DNA of 64,000 nucleotides from Rhodobacteraceae bacterium M382 (GTDB lineage: Bacteria > Pseudomonadota > Alphaproteobacteria > Rhodobacterales > Rhodobacteraceae): positions 2,796,501 to 2,860,500 of the forward strand of contig CP081098.1 of assembly GCA_025141015.1 (NCBI GenBank). The letters are read 5' to 3'. The notes beneath the pieces are model-generated. The model saw only the letters and a list, made by a program, of their open reading frames with translations, was not told the origin of the DNA and made no database searches. Both the position numbers and the translations under genes were made by a program. Shown here piece by piece: positions 16,019-25,768 of this stretch; positions within the stretch are counted from its first letter, which is position 1; each line of letters starts with the position of its first letter.

Positions 16019-18037
16019 ATGACCGACCCTATGCGTCGGCCACATGACACACCGGGAGCCGGGAGCCACGGCTCCCGGCTTTTTGTTTATAACGGCGGTT
16101 TTTTGACCCAACGCCGGGTGCGTCGGATCCTCGCCCTGTCCGGCTACAAGATTTCTTTGGGTTTGCCCCAACAGGATGATCTGGTCGGTATCTGGGGCAA
16201 CAGCCCCACCGCGCATCGCGGATTGGCCGTCGCCGCCAAACGCAACGCCTCCCTGCTCAGGGTCGAAGATGCGTTCTTGCGCTCCCTGCATCCCGGTCGC
16301 GCCGGTGAACCGCCGCTTGGCCTGTTGCTGGACACATCCGGGGTGCATTTCGACCCGGCACACCCGTCGGATCTGGAACGGCTTCTGGCCTCTCACCCGC
16401 TGGACGACGCTGTTCTGCTCAATCGCGCGCGGGCCGGAATCGAACGGATCCGCGAGGCACATCTGAGCAAGTATTCCGGCTTTGATCCCGATCTGCCTGC
16501 GCCTGAACCGGGGTATGTTCTGGTGGTTGATCAGACTTTTGGCGATGCGTCGGTGCGCGCCAGCAAGGCGGATCGCGGTCGTTTTCTGGAAATGCTGGTC
16601 TTTGCCCAGGAAGAACACCCAGGTACCCCGATCGTGATCAAAACCCACCCCGAAAGCCAACAGGGGTATCGCCACGGGTATTTTGAAACCACGGACCAGA
16701 ATGACCGGGTGTTCTTCCTCAGCGATCCCATCAGCCCCTGGGCCCTGATGGACGGCGCAGTCGGGGTGTATACCGTTTCGTCACAAATGGGGTTCGAAGC
16801 CATTCTGGCGGGCCACAAGCCCCGGGTGTTCGGACAACCGTTTTATGCCGGCTGGGGGCTGACCCAGGACGAGTTCCCCCTGACCAGACGCCAAAGATCG
16901 CTGACCCGCGCACAATTGTTCGCGGCCGCGATGATCCTCTATCCGCAATGGTATGACCCCCATGATGACCGGTTGGGCACCTTTGAACAGGCTCTGGGCG
17001 CATTGGAAAGCCAGGCCCGCGCATGGCGACAGGACCACAGGGGATGGACAGCCAGCGGTATGCGCCTGTGGAAGCGCAAGCCACTGCAAACGTTCTTTGG
17101 CCGCAACAAACGCATAGCGTTCACCGAAAACCCGCCTACGACCACGGACATCCCGCATATGGTCTGGGCAGGAAAGGCTGATGGTCAGCCCACCGGGACT
17201 GTCCGGGTCGAAGACGGTTTTTTGCGGTCGCGCGGTTTGGGTGCCGAACTGGTTCCCCCGTTGTCACTGGTGACAGACTCCCAGGGGATCTATTATGACC
17301 CAACCTGTCCCAGCGATCTCGAACGCTGGATCATCCGGCGCGCCACTCTGTCCGCCAGCCAACAGGCGCGGGCAGACCAGGTGATCCACATTCTGACCTC
17401 AGCACAATTGAGCAAATACAATCTGGGCGGCGGCCTGCCCGATTTGCCAACCGGCCATCGCATTCTTGTCCCCGGCCAAGTCGAAGATGACGCGTCGATC
17501 AAAACCGGAACCACGGATATCTGCACCAATCTGGGGCTGCTCCAAACCGTGCGCGCAGCCAACCCGGATGCCATTCTGATCTATAAACCTCACCCCGACG
17601 TCGAAGCCGGGTTGAGAACCGGCGCAATTGATGCCCGGGACCTGGCAGATGTCGTTGCCACACACAGCGACCCGGTTTCGCTGCTGGAACAGGTCGACGA
17701 AGTGTGGACGATGACATCGCTTATCGGGTTCGAAGCGCTGCTGCGCGGGATCAAGGTCACCACATTGGGCGTGCCATTCTATGCGGGTTGGGGATTGACG
17801 CGGGATTACAGCGAAACGCCCGACAGACGCCGCGCGCACCCGACGCTGGCCGGATTGGTACACGCTGCATTGATTGACTATCCACGCTATTTGGATCCGG
17901 TGACCGGCCTGCCCTGTACAGTCGAAGTCGCCATCGGCCGCCTGCAACAGGGCAAAATCCCCCACCCCGGTTGGATCAACCGCAGCCTGTCGAAACTTCA
18001 GGGCCTGTTCGCGACCTATGCCCACCTCTGGCGGTGA
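16019..18037 (+). CDS. kpsC: Capsule polysaccharide Kdo-linker transferase, KpsC type (two modules)
   Basis: A 672-residue protein with two similar glycosyltransferase modules (about residues 20-325 and 360-650), as in KpsC. Paired motifs are RVEDAFLRSLHPG / RVEDGFLRSRGLG, LVVDQTFGDAS / LVPGQVEDDAS, IKTHPE / YKPHPD and FGQPFYAGWGLT / LGVPFYAGWGLT. It adds alternating beta-Kdo residues to the lipid acceptor at the inner membrane. The start at 16019 has a weak ribosome site and lies three bases after the exporter gene. Codons 13-22 form a terminator-like hairpin that overlaps the first conserved strand (RLFVYNGGF), which is odd. Confidence 0.9.
   Translation: MTDPMRRPHDTPGAGSHGSRLFVYNGGFLTQRRVRRILALSGYKISLGLPQQDDLVGIWGNSPTAHRGLAVAAKRNASLLRVEDAFLRSLHPGRAGEPPLGLLLDTSGVHFDPAHPSDLERLLASHPLDDAVLLNRARAGIERIREAHLSKYSGFDPDLPAPEPGYVLVVDQTFGDASVRASKADRGRFLEMLVFAQEEHPGTPIVIKTHPESQQGYRHGYFETTDQNDRVFFLSDPISPWALMDGAVGVYTVSSQMGFEAILAGHKPRVFGQPFYAGWGLTQDEFPLTRRQRSLTRAQLFAAAMILYPQWYDPHDDRLGTFEQALGALESQARAWRQDHRGWTASGMRLWKRKPLQTFFGRNKRIAFTENPPTTTDIPHMVWAGKADGQPTGTVRVEDGFLRSRGLGAELVPPLSLVTDSQGIYYDPTCPSDLERWIIRRATLSASQQARADQVIHILTSAQLSKYNLGGGLPDLPTGHRILVPGQVEDDASIKTGTTDICTNLGLLQTVRAANPDAILIYKPHPDVEAGLRTGAIDARDLADVVATHSDPVSLLEQVDEVWTMTSLIGFEALLRGIKVTTLGVPFYAGWGLTRDYSETPDRRRAHPTLAGLVHAALIDYPRYLDPVTGLPCTVEVAIGRLQQGKIPHPGWINRSLSKLQGLFATYAHLWR
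16057..16084 (+). terminator. Terminator-like hairpin inside the kpsC 5' end
   Basis: AGCCGGGAGCC (16057-16067) pairs with GGCTCCCGGCT (16070-16080), followed by a run of T interrupted by one G. It has all the marks of a rho-independent terminator just after the exporter gene, yet lies inside kpsC, whose conserved N-terminus starts in the T-run. Confidence 0.6.
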
Positions 18038-18051
18038 CGCGCAGCCGCAGC

Positions 18052-19143
18052 TTAGCGCAGCTTGCGTGTCCAGCGGTGCATGACGTCCCCGCCCAAATTC
18101 CGCGTCTCGACCAGATCAAACCGCGGTGCCTCGGCCAACCGCCCCAGACCCAGCGCACCGATCCCGGGCAGCCCTTCGGCGCCGATGGCGACACCGGCGG
18201 TAAAACCGATCAACTCATCAACCAGATCATTGGCCAGCAGCGACGCAGCCAACGCGCCACCGCCTTCGCAGAAGACACGGGTCATGCCCGCCTGCCCCAA
18301 TTGTTGCAACACATCCACCGGGTTCAGCTGTACGCCCCGCACACCGCAGGGCACCAGAGTCGCGCCCAAACCTTCCCAGGCCCGCAGGCGTTCGACATCG
18401 GCCCCTGCCCCATGGCACAGCCACAGGGGAACGTCCCGGGCTGTCCGGGCCAGTTGGCTCATCAGAGGCAAGTCCAGATGCCGCGAGACCACAACGCGAT
18501 GCGGTTGGCGATCAACACCCATATCCCGCACGGTCAATGACGGATCATCCGCCCGCACCGTACCGGCTCCAACCATCACCGCATCATGGAGGGCCCGCAT
18601 GGCGTGAACTGTGCGCCGGGCCTGTGGCCCGGTGATCCATTTGCTTTCTCCGGTTCCGGTCGCGATCCGACCATCAAAGCTGGTTGCGAGCTTGAGCGTG
18701 ACCAACGGGCGGCCTTGTTCTGTCTTGAAGAAAAATCCGGCGTGATCCCGCGCGGCCTGATCCGCCATCACACCTGCATTGACCTCGATCCCATGCCTGC
18801 GCAACATCTCGAATCCCTGACCAGCAACGCGCGGATCACTGTCTTCGATGGCGGCCATGACACGGGCCACCCCTGCTTCAATCAAAGCCTGCGCACAGGG
18901 GGGTGTCTGTCCCTGGTGCGAACAGGGTTCCAATGTGACATAGACAGTCGCCCCACGCGCCTGTTCCCCGGCCTGGGCCAGCGCCATTGGTTCGGCATGT
19001 GGGCGTCCGCCGGGTTGGGTCCAGCCCCGCCCAACAATGCAGCCATCTTTAACAATGACGCAACCAACAGCCGGATTAGGCCAACAATTGCCTTGGCCGC
19101 GCCGCCCCAAGGACAGCGCCAAAGCCATAAAACGTGTATCCAA
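18052..19143 (-). CDS. ribD: Riboflavin biosynthesis deaminase/reductase
   Basis: A 363-residue bifunctional enzyme. The N-terminal deaminase (residues 1-145) shows the zinc motif HAE and PCSHQGQTPPC; the C-terminal reductase (about 146-363) shows VTLKLATSFDGRIATGTGES, DAVMVGAGTVRADDPSLTVR and FCEGGGALAASLL. It carries out the second and third steps of the pathway. Six bases separate it from nrdR upstream. Downstream on this strand the capsule genes, running the other way, separate it from ribE. Confidence 0.95.
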   Translation of the reverse strand: MDTRFMALALSLGRRGQGNCWPNPAVGCVIVKDGCIVGRGWTQPGGRPHAEPMALAQAGEQARGATVYVTLEPCSHQGQTPPCAQALIEAGVARVMAAIEDSDPRVAGQGFEMLRRHGIEVNAGVMADQAARDHAGFFFKTEQGRPLVTLKLATSFDGRIATGTGESKWITGPQARRTVHAMRALHDAVMVGAGTVRADDPSLTVRDMGVDRQPHRVVVSRHLDLPLMSQLARTARDVPLWLCHGAGADVERLRAWEGLGATLVPCGVRGVQLNPVDVLQQLGQAGMTRVFCEGGGALAASLLANDLVDELIGFTAGVAIGAEGLPGIGALGLGRLAEAPRFDLVETRNLGGDVMHRWTRKLR

Positions 19144-19148
19144 GGAAG

Positions 19149-19619
19149 TTACTCTTCGGGTTGATTGGAAGGCGGACGCAATTCGTGCACAAAGTCTTCG
19201 AAATCATCTGCTTCCTGGAAGTTCTTGTAAACACTCGCAAACCGAACATAGGCAACAGTGTCGATCCGGGCCAGAGCCTCCATCACGATTTCACCAATAC
19301 GGTTTGACGGTATGTCGGTGTCCCCCATACTTTCCAGTCGGCGCACAATACCAGAAATCATCTGGTCGATGCGTTCGGGATCAATGGGGCGTTTCTGCAT
19401 GGATATCCGGATCGAGCGTTCCAGCTTGTCCCGGTCGAAATCTTCCCGACGGCCGTTCGTCTTGACCACGACCAGATCGCGCAACTGGACCCGTTCATAG
19501 GTGGTGAAACGTCCGCCACAAGCCGGACAGAACCGGCGCCGCCGGATCGAAACATGATCCTCTGCCGGACGAGAATCCTTGACCTGAGTGTCGATATTTC
19601 CGCAAAACGGACAGCGCAT
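19149..19619 (-). CDS. nrdR: Transcriptional repressor NrdR
   Basis: A 156-residue repressor of ribonucleotide reductase genes. The N-terminal zinc ribbon [15 protein letters not shown]...[16 protein letters not shown] (residues 3-45) and the ATP-cone domain ([20 protein letters not shown] onward) are both complete. GGGAG lies before the ATG at 19619; the frame is open upstream but not conserved. It heads the nrdR-ribD pair. Confidence 0.95.
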   Translation of the reverse strand: MRCPFCGNIDTQVKDSRPAEDHVSIRRRRFCPACGGRFTTYERVQLRDLVVVKTNGRREDFDRDKLERSIRISMQKRPIDPERIDQMISGIVRRLESMGDTDIPSNRIGEIVMEALARIDTVAYVRFASVYKNFQEADDFEDFVHELRPPSNQPEE

Positions 19620-19741
19620 CTGCCGTCTCCCTTGTTCCTGAACCGCCGCAATTTGTGGGATCTGTCGCCCATTTATCCACAACTATAGGCTAGCCTCAAC
19701 CCTTTGGGTAGAGGGGAATTGCAACCGCTAGATAAAGGTGG

Positions 19742-20161
19742 TCAGCCCAGATGTGCGGCAACGCGGCGGGTGTGGGGGGCTGTGCGGTGTTCAAACAGAT
19801 AGATGCCCTGCCAGGTTCCCAAAACCATCCGACCCTGCGCCACCGGTATCGACAGGCTGACCGGCATCAGTGTCGCCTTGATATGGGCGGGCATGTCATC
19901 GGGACCTTCATAGGTATGGCGCAGATAGGACATCGACGCATGGGTGCTTGACGGGACCAGCCGGTCAAAAAATGCCCGTAAATCACTCTGGACCTCGGGG
20001 TCGGCATTCTCCTGAATGATCAGAGAGCAGGACGTGTGCCGCACGAACAACGTCAACACACCATCGCGTGGCCCATCCAGCGCGTCCAGCCACCGCGCCA
20101 CATCCTGGGTGAATTCATACAGGCCAGCGCCGGATGTGCGCAGAGAGAATTCATGGGTCAT
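19742..20161 (-). CDS. YjbQ/UPF0047-family protein (secondary thiamine-phosphate synthase type)
   Basis: A 139-residue single-domain protein: LFVRHTSCSLIIQENADPEV, HIKATLMPVSLSIPVAQGRM and LGTWQGIYLFEHRT are the family motifs with the metal-binding His and Asp residues. YjbQ proteins show weak thiamine-phosphate synthase activity in E. coli, but their main job is unclear. No operon partner is evident. Confidence 0.9.
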   Translation of the reverse strand: MTHEFSLRTSGAGLYEFTQDVARWLDALDGPRDGVLTLFVRHTSCSLIIQENADPEVQSDLRAFFDRLVPSSTHASMSYLRHTYEGPDDMPAHIKATLMPVSLSIPVAQGRMVLGTWQGIYLFEHRTAPHTRRVAAHLG

Positions 20162-20225
20162 CGTAATGTCCTGCCCTGCTTCATCTACCGGTTTCAGACA
20201 AGCCCACCTCTACCAAGGCTGAGAC

Positions 20226-20642
20226 TCAAAAGAACCGGTCCCGCCTGTAGTTGCCAAAACAATACTGTCGGGCCATGCCGACGCTCAGGTTTTCCCCCAC
20301 ACGTTTTATCGACAGGGAATAGGATTGCCCCGTGTCGGCATTGGCGGGTTTGGTAAATCCGAACCGTACGGATTTGTAATTCGACCGGGTCGCGGACGGC
20401 CCCATCGGGGCGACCAGATAGACCCTATCCTTGGTCGGGACCCGGGCTTGGCGCACCGCATAATCTCCGATCGCGCACCAGAAATCCGTCGTGGCCGACC
20501 CCGCACGGGACAACACTTCGACGGTGCCGTCGCTCAGCGCAAAAACTTCGAGACCACTGCTTGCGCGCCACGCCATGGCCGGGGCCCCCATGTGAGGCAA
20601 CGCCACAGTTGCTGCCAGAGCCAATTTATACATCATACGCAT
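20226..20642 (-). CDS. Small secreted protein, paralogue of the next gene
   Basis: A 138-residue protein with a signal peptide (LALAATVALPHMGAPAMA). The mature part has the motif DFWCAIGDYAVRQ, then DRVYLVAPMGPSATRSN and a second Cys (MARQYCFGN). The same pattern occurs in the neighbouring gene, so the two arose by tandem duplication. Two conserved Cys suggest a disulphide in the periplasm. Function unknown. It begins four bases after the stop of its paralogue, so they form one transcript. Confidence 0.78.
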   Translation of the reverse strand: MRMMYKLALAATVALPHMGAPAMAWRASSGLEVFALSDGTVEVLSRAGSATTDFWCAIGDYAVRQARVPTKDRVYLVAPMGPSATRSNYKSVRFGFTKPANADTGQSYSLSIKRVGENLSVGMARQYCFGNYRRDRFF

Positions 20643-20646
20643 GGCT

Positions 20647-21066
20647 TCAGAACCTGTCCGGAATTGCCGAGCAATACAGATTGGCCTGCTGAACGCTCAT
20701 GCTTTCGCCAGGCTTTAACGAATTCAACCGAACCGAATTGTTTTCGATCGGCGTTATTCCGGCCGCCTGCGGAGACATGGTGAACTGAACCGCGGATCTG
20801 CGGTTGGTCGTGACGCTTTGGCCCCGACCCTGAACCAGATATACGCGATCGGTCCATCCGGCATTCAATGCGCGGCGGGCATATTCCGACGCGGCGCACC
20901 AGAATTGCTGGGCAGACGAGGCGGTGCTGCGCCCGATCACCTCAAAGACCACATCATTCACCTGGTTGACCCGGGCACCATCGCGGGTCGAAAATGCGCT
21001 GGCCGAGGTCGCCATGGTCATCCCGATCAGACCAACACTGAAAACACGTAAGACTTGGGCAATCAT
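20647..21066 (-). CDS. Small secreted protein, first of a tandem pair
   Basis: A 139-residue protein with a signal peptide (MIAQVLRVFSVGLIGMTMAT, cut after ASA). Motifs QFWCAASEYARRAL, DRVYLVQGRGQSVTTN and QQANLYCSA match those of the following gene in order and spacing. GGAGGCC just before the ATG at 21066 supports this start over the one at 21081. Function unknown. Confidence 0.78.
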   Translation of the reverse strand: MIAQVLRVFSVGLIGMTMATSASAFSTRDGARVNQVNDVVFEVIGRSTASSAQQFWCAASEYARRALNAGWTDRVYLVQGRGQSVTTNRRSAVQFTMSPQAAGITPIENNSVRLNSLKPGESMSVQQANLYCSAIPDRF

Positions 21067-21191
21067 TTTTGAGGCCTCCAAATTAGGCTAAGCGGCCCGA
21101 CAATCCGAACCAATTTTTTAATCAATGTAAGCTGGTCGAAATGCGTTTCCAACAGGCAGGCGCAAATATCGCGGTATCGTGCGACGGCGTG

Positions 21192-21219
21192 AAAAAGGCG
21201 CCCCCGGACGGGGACGCCT
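21192..21219 (-). terminator. Rho-independent terminator of rpoD
   Basis: On the minus strand GGCGTCCCC pairs with GGGGGCGCC (one G-T pair) and is followed by TTTTT. It lies about 20 bases after the rpoD stop. Confidence 0.85.
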
Positions 21220-21239
21220 CAGACTGAATTTCACGTGGC

Positions 21240-23225
21240 TTACTGGTCCAGGAAGCTGCGCAGTTTGCGCGACCTGCTGGGGTGCTTCAGTTTGCGCAGA
21301 GCCTTGGCTTCGATCTGGCGAATCCGTTCGCGGGTCACGCTGAACTGCTGGCCCACTTCTTCCAGCGTATGATCGGTGTTCATACCGATGCCAAAACGCA
21401 TCCGCAGAACCCGTTCTTCGCGCGGTGTGAGCGAAGCCAGAACCCGAGTGGTTGTTTCCTTGAGATTTTCCTGAATGGCACTGTCCAGCGGCAGCACTGC
21501 ATTCTTGTCCTCGATGAAATCGCCCAACTGGCTGTCTTCTTCGTCCCCAATCGGAGTTTCGAGCGAAATCGGCTCCTTGGCGATTTTCATCACCTTGCGA
21601 ACCTTTTCCAGCGGCATCTGCAGCTTTTCGGCCAATTCTTCGGGCGTCGGTTCACGGCCGATTTCGTGCAGCATCTGCCGACCGGTCCGAACCAGCTTGT
21701 TGATCGTTTCGATCATGTGCACCGGAATTCGGATGGTACGGGCCTGATCCGCGATGGACCGCGTGATCGCCTGACGGATCCACCAGGTCGCATAGGTCGA
21801 GAACTTGTAGCCCCGGCGATATTCGAATTTGTCGACCGCCTTCATCAGGCCGATGTTCCCTTCCTGAATGAGATCCAGGAACTGTAGGCCGCGGTTGGTG
21901 TATTTTTTGGCAATCGAAATCACCAGACGCAGGTTGGCTTCCACCATTTCCTTTTTGGCCTGGCGCGCTTCTTTTTCACCCTTTTGAACCTGCTGCACGA
22001 TGCGGCGGAATTCGCTGATGTCCAGACCCACATAGGTACCGACCTGGGCCATGTCTGCGCGCAGTTCCTCGACCTTCTCAGAGGAGCGCTCAAAGAACAT
22101 CTGCCAGCCACGGCCGGGCTTTTCGCCCATGTCCGTCAACCAGTTCGGGTCCAGTTCGCGCCCACGATAGGCTTCGACAAATTCGCGACGGTTGATGCGG
22201 GCCTGGTCGGCCAGTTTCACCATCTGCCCGTCGATCTGCATGACGCGTTTGTTGATGCCGTACAGCTGGTCGATCAGCGCTTCGATCCGGTTGTTATGCA
22301 GATGCAGGCCGTTCACCAGCTCAACGATCTCGGACCGCAGGGACTGATAGGTGGCTTCGTCCTTGGCGCTGAACGTGCCGTCTTCGTTCAGAGTTGCCGA
22401 AATCCGGCTGTCCTGCATTTCCGACAACATGGCAAAGTCGGTCGAGATCCGTTCCAGTGTGGTCAGCACCTGATCTTTCAACGCGGCTTCCATTGCGGCC
22501 AGCGACATGTTGGCCTGTTCGTCCTCGTCGTCATCATCATCCGCGGCGATCGGATTGCCATCGGCGTCCAGTTCGGGACCTTTTTCTTCGGTCTTGGTCG
22601 CAGCCACAGCCGAAGTATCAACGACGGGTTCTTCTTCCTCTTCGTCATCCAGCTGGTTGCCGAACGTGGCTTCCAGATCGATAACGTCGCGCAGAAGAAT
22701 GTCTTCGGACAACAGTTCGTCGTGCCAGATGGTAATCGCCTGGAAGGTCAGCGGGCTTTCGCACAGCCCCAGGATCATGGTGTTGCGACCGGCCTCGATC
22801 CGTTTGGCAATCGCGATTTCGCCTTCACGGCTCAACAGCTCAACACTGCCCATTTCGCGCAGGTACATGCGAACCGGATCGTCGGTGCGGTCCAGTTTTT
22901 CGGACGCGGCACCGGCCAGAGTCACTTCACGCGGCCCGTCGGTTGTCACCAGATCGGTCGGCCCCTTGTTCTGGGCATCGTCGTCTTCGGCTTCTTCGTC
23001 TTCGATAATGTTGATGCCCATTTCCGAGAGCATCGACATCACGTCTTCGATCTGTTCCGAACTCACCTGATCAGGCGGCAAAACCTGGTTCAGCTGGTCA
23101 TAGGTGATATAGCCCTTCTCCCGGGCTTCCGCGATCATCTTCTTGACGGCGGCCTGGCTCATGTCCAGCGAGATTTCGGCGTCCTGTTCTTCAGGCTTGC
23201 GGTCGTCGGTGTCTTTGGCGGCCAT
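21240..23225 (-). CDS. rpoD: RNA polymerase primary sigma factor RpoD
   Basis: A 661-residue sigma-70 of group 1. Region 1.1 covers the first 80 or so residues, an acidic insert (DDDDDEDEQ) lies in the non-conserved region, region 2 has the -10 recognition helix ([17 protein letters not shown]), and region 4 ends with [20 protein letters not shown] for the -35 box. The length fits alphaproteobacterial RpoD. It follows dnaG with a 114-base gap, the remains of the macromolecular-synthesis operon, and ends in a strong terminator. Confidence 0.97.
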   Translation of the reverse strand: MAAKDTDDRKPEEQDAEISLDMSQAAVKKMIAEAREKGYITYDQLNQVLPPDQVSSEQIEDVMSMLSEMGINIIEDEEAEDDDAQNKGPTDLVTTDGPREVTLAGAASEKLDRTDDPVRMYLREMGSVELLSREGEIAIAKRIEAGRNTMILGLCESPLTFQAITIWHDELLSEDILLRDVIDLEATFGNQLDDEEEEEPVVDTSAVAATKTEEKGPELDADGNPIAADDDDDEDEQANMSLAAMEAALKDQVLTTLERISTDFAMLSEMQDSRISATLNEDGTFSAKDEATYQSLRSEIVELVNGLHLHNNRIEALIDQLYGINKRVMQIDGQMVKLADQARINRREFVEAYRGRELDPNWLTDMGEKPGRGWQMFFERSSEKVEELRADMAQVGTYVGLDISEFRRIVQQVQKGEKEARQAKKEMVEANLRLVISIAKKYTNRGLQFLDLIQEGNIGLMKAVDKFEYRRGYKFSTYATWWIRQAITRSIADQARTIRIPVHMIETINKLVRTGRQMLHEIGREPTPEELAEKLQMPLEKVRKVMKIAKEPISLETPIGDEEDSQLGDFIEDKNAVLPLDSAIQENLKETTTRVLASLTPREERVLRMRFGIGMNTDHTLEEVGQQFSVTRERIRQIEAKALRKLKHPSRSRKLRSFLDQ

Positions 23226-23339
23226 TCATTGCTCCTGCAGGTGCTGGGGGCGATTCGGTTTGGACGAATCATTAGCGGGATCTGATGATTCGTCACCCCG
23301 TTTATCGAATTTTCTTTCGGTCTTCCTTACCAAAACGAC

Positions 23340-25307
23340 TCAACGTCGTTTCTTGGCAAAGTCGATGTTCTTGGTCAGCGCATCAAAAAGGCTACGTTCT
23401 TCGCGGTTCAACTGAACCCCATTGTCGGCAACTTCGTATTCGGCTTTGTCCTCACTCTCGCTGCGCACAGCCTTGTTCCGCGCCTCGGCGGCCTGGCGCA
23501 ACCGCCAGGTCAAAGCCTCATCCGCCAGATCCGTCAGGTCCTGTTCGGCTTCGGCAATTTCTGCATCCAGTCCGCGCAATGCGTCGAGTTTCGCGAATTC
23601 TTCGGTCAGCGTCAGACGTGCCATTTCGATATCGCCGGGTTTGCGCAAGCAGGGACTAATAGCCACATGGCGCAGCGCATACAGGTTTTCAAGGGCTTGG
23701 GGCCCAATTCTGTATTCGATTTCTTCACCCAGCCGTTCTGGTGCGTCGATCCCACAGCTCAGAATAATGTCACGCAATTGGGCGTATTCCTGATCCGAAC
23801 AGATCATCCCATCGAATTTGGTTTCAAAGTCAGCGATCACTTGAGGGGTGGCGATGGCAATGGCCAGAATGACCGCTTCGCGCATTTGCTGGCTCGCCTT
23901 GTCGCCAGCAGCCGCCAGCAGCGAACTCTTGGTTCCGGGCATCGGCACCGGTGGGGCCCCACGCGGGCGCCATTGAGATTTTCCGCCACCATAGGTGTTC
24001 GACCGCGATTGTGGGCGTCGTCCCTGACGAAACAGCTCCCAGCGCATCTCCTTGATGTCTTCGCCATAGTGGGTCCGAATCGACGGATCGCGAATCAGTT
24101 TGATCTTGTCGCGCAGCACCTTGTCGAGCGCAGCCTTGCGTTCGGGGCTGTCAAAGACCTTGCCCGCAGTTTCACGTTGCCACAACAGGCGCACCATCGG
24201 GATCGCCTGATCCAGCACCTTTTGCACCGCAGCCGGACCTTCGGCCTTGAGCAGATCATCGGGATCCTTGCCGTCCGGCATCAAAGCAAAGCGCAGGGAT
24301 TTGCCCGCCTCCAAAAGCGGCAGGGCCAGGTCGATCAATCGCATCGCCGCGCGCAAACCTGCGGTGTCGCCATCCAACGCGATGATCGGTTCATCCGAGA
24401 TGCGCCACATCAGTTGCAATTGATTTTCGGTGACGGCCGTGCCCAATGGGGCCACCGATGCCTCGAACCCGGCCTCGGCCAGGGCAATCACATCCATGTA
24501 TCCTTCGGCCACGATCAGCGGCAGCCCCTTGCCCGCCGCGACCCGTGATGGTGCGTGGTTATACAGGCTGCGCCCCTTGTCGAACAATTCGGTCTCGGGC
24601 GAGTTCAGGTATTTTGCATTGTCCGTCGGATCCATCGCCCGCCCGCCAAAGGCGATGCATCGCCCCCGCGCGTCGCGAATGGGAAACATGATCCGGTTGC
24701 GAAACGTGTCATAGGGTTTGCCGCCCTTGGTCGATGGTTTGGCCAGCCCGGCCCCCATGATCAGATCTTCCGGAACACCTTTGCCCCGCAGATGATCCCA
24801 CAAATGCTGCCATCCCTCCGGGGCAAAGCCAATCTCCCAACGCTCCTGCGCCCGCGGATCCAGACCACGCCCCAGCACGTAATCGCGCGCTGCGCGCCCC
24901 GCCCCGGTGCTCAGCTGCAACCGGAAGAACTGGACCGCCTGTTCCATGACCTCGGCCAACAACACGCGGCGGTCCTGTTTTTGTTGTGCCTTGGGGTCAC
25001 GTGCAGGCATTTCCATCCCGGCTTCCTGCGCCAGGATCTCAACCGCTTCCATGAAACCGACGTTCTCGGTCTCTTGAATAAAGCTCAGCGCGTCGCCCTT
25101 TTGATGACAGCCAAAGCAGTAATAATAGCCTTTGCGGTCATCGACATGGAAGGAGGCGGTCTTTTCGTGGTGGAATGGGCATGGGGCCCACATGTCGCCC
25201 TTGCCCTGGTTCGACTTGCGCTGATCCCACATGACTTTGCGCCCCACAACCTGAGACAGGCTGGTTCGGTTGCGCAGTTCATCAAGAAATCCGGGGGGCA
25301 AGGACAT
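23340..25307 (-). CDS. dnaG: DNA primase DnaG
   Basis: A 655-residue primase. The N-terminal CHC2 zinc domain (CPFHHEKTASF ... YYCFGCHQKGD, residues 43-70) binds template, the TOPRIM core (IVAEGYMDVIAL; ALDGDTAGLRAAMR, residues about 260-330) holds the catalytic acids, and the helical C-terminal part contacts DnaB helicase. It lies upstream of rpoD on the same strand. Confidence 0.97.
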   Translation of the reverse strand: MSLPPGFLDELRNRTSLSQVVGRKVMWDQRKSNQGKGDMWAPCPFHHEKTASFHVDDRKGYYYCFGCHQKGDALSFIQETENVGFMEAVEILAQEAGMEMPARDPKAQQKQDRRVLLAEVMEQAVQFFRLQLSTGAGRAARDYVLGRGLDPRAQERWEIGFAPEGWQHLWDHLRGKGVPEDLIMGAGLAKPSTKGGKPYDTFRNRIMFPIRDARGRCIAFGGRAMDPTDNAKYLNSPETELFDKGRSLYNHAPSRVAAGKGLPLIVAEGYMDVIALAEAGFEASVAPLGTAVTENQLQLMWRISDEPIIALDGDTAGLRAAMRLIDLALPLLEAGKSLRFALMPDGKDPDDLLKAEGPAAVQKVLDQAIPMVRLLWQRETAGKVFDSPERKAALDKVLRDKIKLIRDPSIRTHYGEDIKEMRWELFRQGRRPQSRSNTYGGGKSQWRPRGAPPVPMPGTKSSLLAAAGDKASQQMREAVILAIAIATPQVIADFETKFDGMICSDQEYAQLRDIILSCGIDAPERLGEEIEYRIGPQALENLYALRHVAISPCLRKPGDIEMARLTLTEEFAKLDALRGLDAEIAEAEQDLTDLADEALTWRLRQAAEARNKAVRSESEDKAEYEVADNGVQLNREERSLFDALTKNIDFAKKRR

Positions 25308-25425
25308 GGGGCGATTGTGTCAGACTGGCAGGGCGACGCCAAGAGGCGCGCCGACAAAAGCAGAGAAAGCCCGTACAATGGGCGCGACGCGTCGGGTGAT
25401 CAGGCCGTGCGATCAATCCGCGCGA

Positions 25426-25731
25426 TCAGGGCTGTTTCAAACACATTTCACGCCAGATCGCGCCCAGGTCCTCGGTGCGGATGGCCTTCATCTTTTGCTC
25501 ATACACCCAGGGCGCGATCAATGGCACGGCGTTGTTGAAGCTCTCCGGCCAGCTCGGATTGGTCGCGGCCACGGCCTCGGGAACCTTGCGTTCGCTGACC
25601 CGGTCCAGCCGGGCCTGCTGAACGGCGGCCACCACATCCGCCTGATACCCACAGCTTTCCTCTTTGCTCAATTGCTGAGCAAAGGCGGGGCCCGTGGCGA
25701 GAACGGTGATCAGGGTCAAGCGGGTCAACAT
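25426..25731 (-). CDS. Small secreted protein, function unknown
   Basis: A 101-residue protein with a clear signal peptide (MLTRLTLITVLATGPAFAQQ) and two cysteines in the mature part (EESCGYQ and REMCLKQ) that could form a disulphide. I do not recognise the family. It lies between soxG and dnaG on the same strand, 37 bases after soxG, and may be carried on the sox transcript. Confidence 0.65.
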   Translation of the reverse strand: MLTRLTLITVLATGPAFAQQLSKEESCGYQADVVAAVQQARLDRVSERKVPEAVAATNPSWPESFNNAVPLIAPWVYEQKMKAIRTEDLGAIWREMCLKQP

Positions 25732-25768
25732 CAGGGCAGCTCCGGAATCAGGTCAGGTCCCGGTGATC

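Noticed and set aside
14510-16675. Very long minus-strand open frame (over 700 codons) opposite kpsS, the exporter gene and kpsC
   Set aside because: It spans three good plus-strand genes and their gaps, has no family resemblance and is typical of antisense frames in GC-rich DNA.
21984-23285. Long plus-strand open frame opposite rpoD
   Set aside because: Its sequence mirrors conserved rpoD codons and shows no protein family features.
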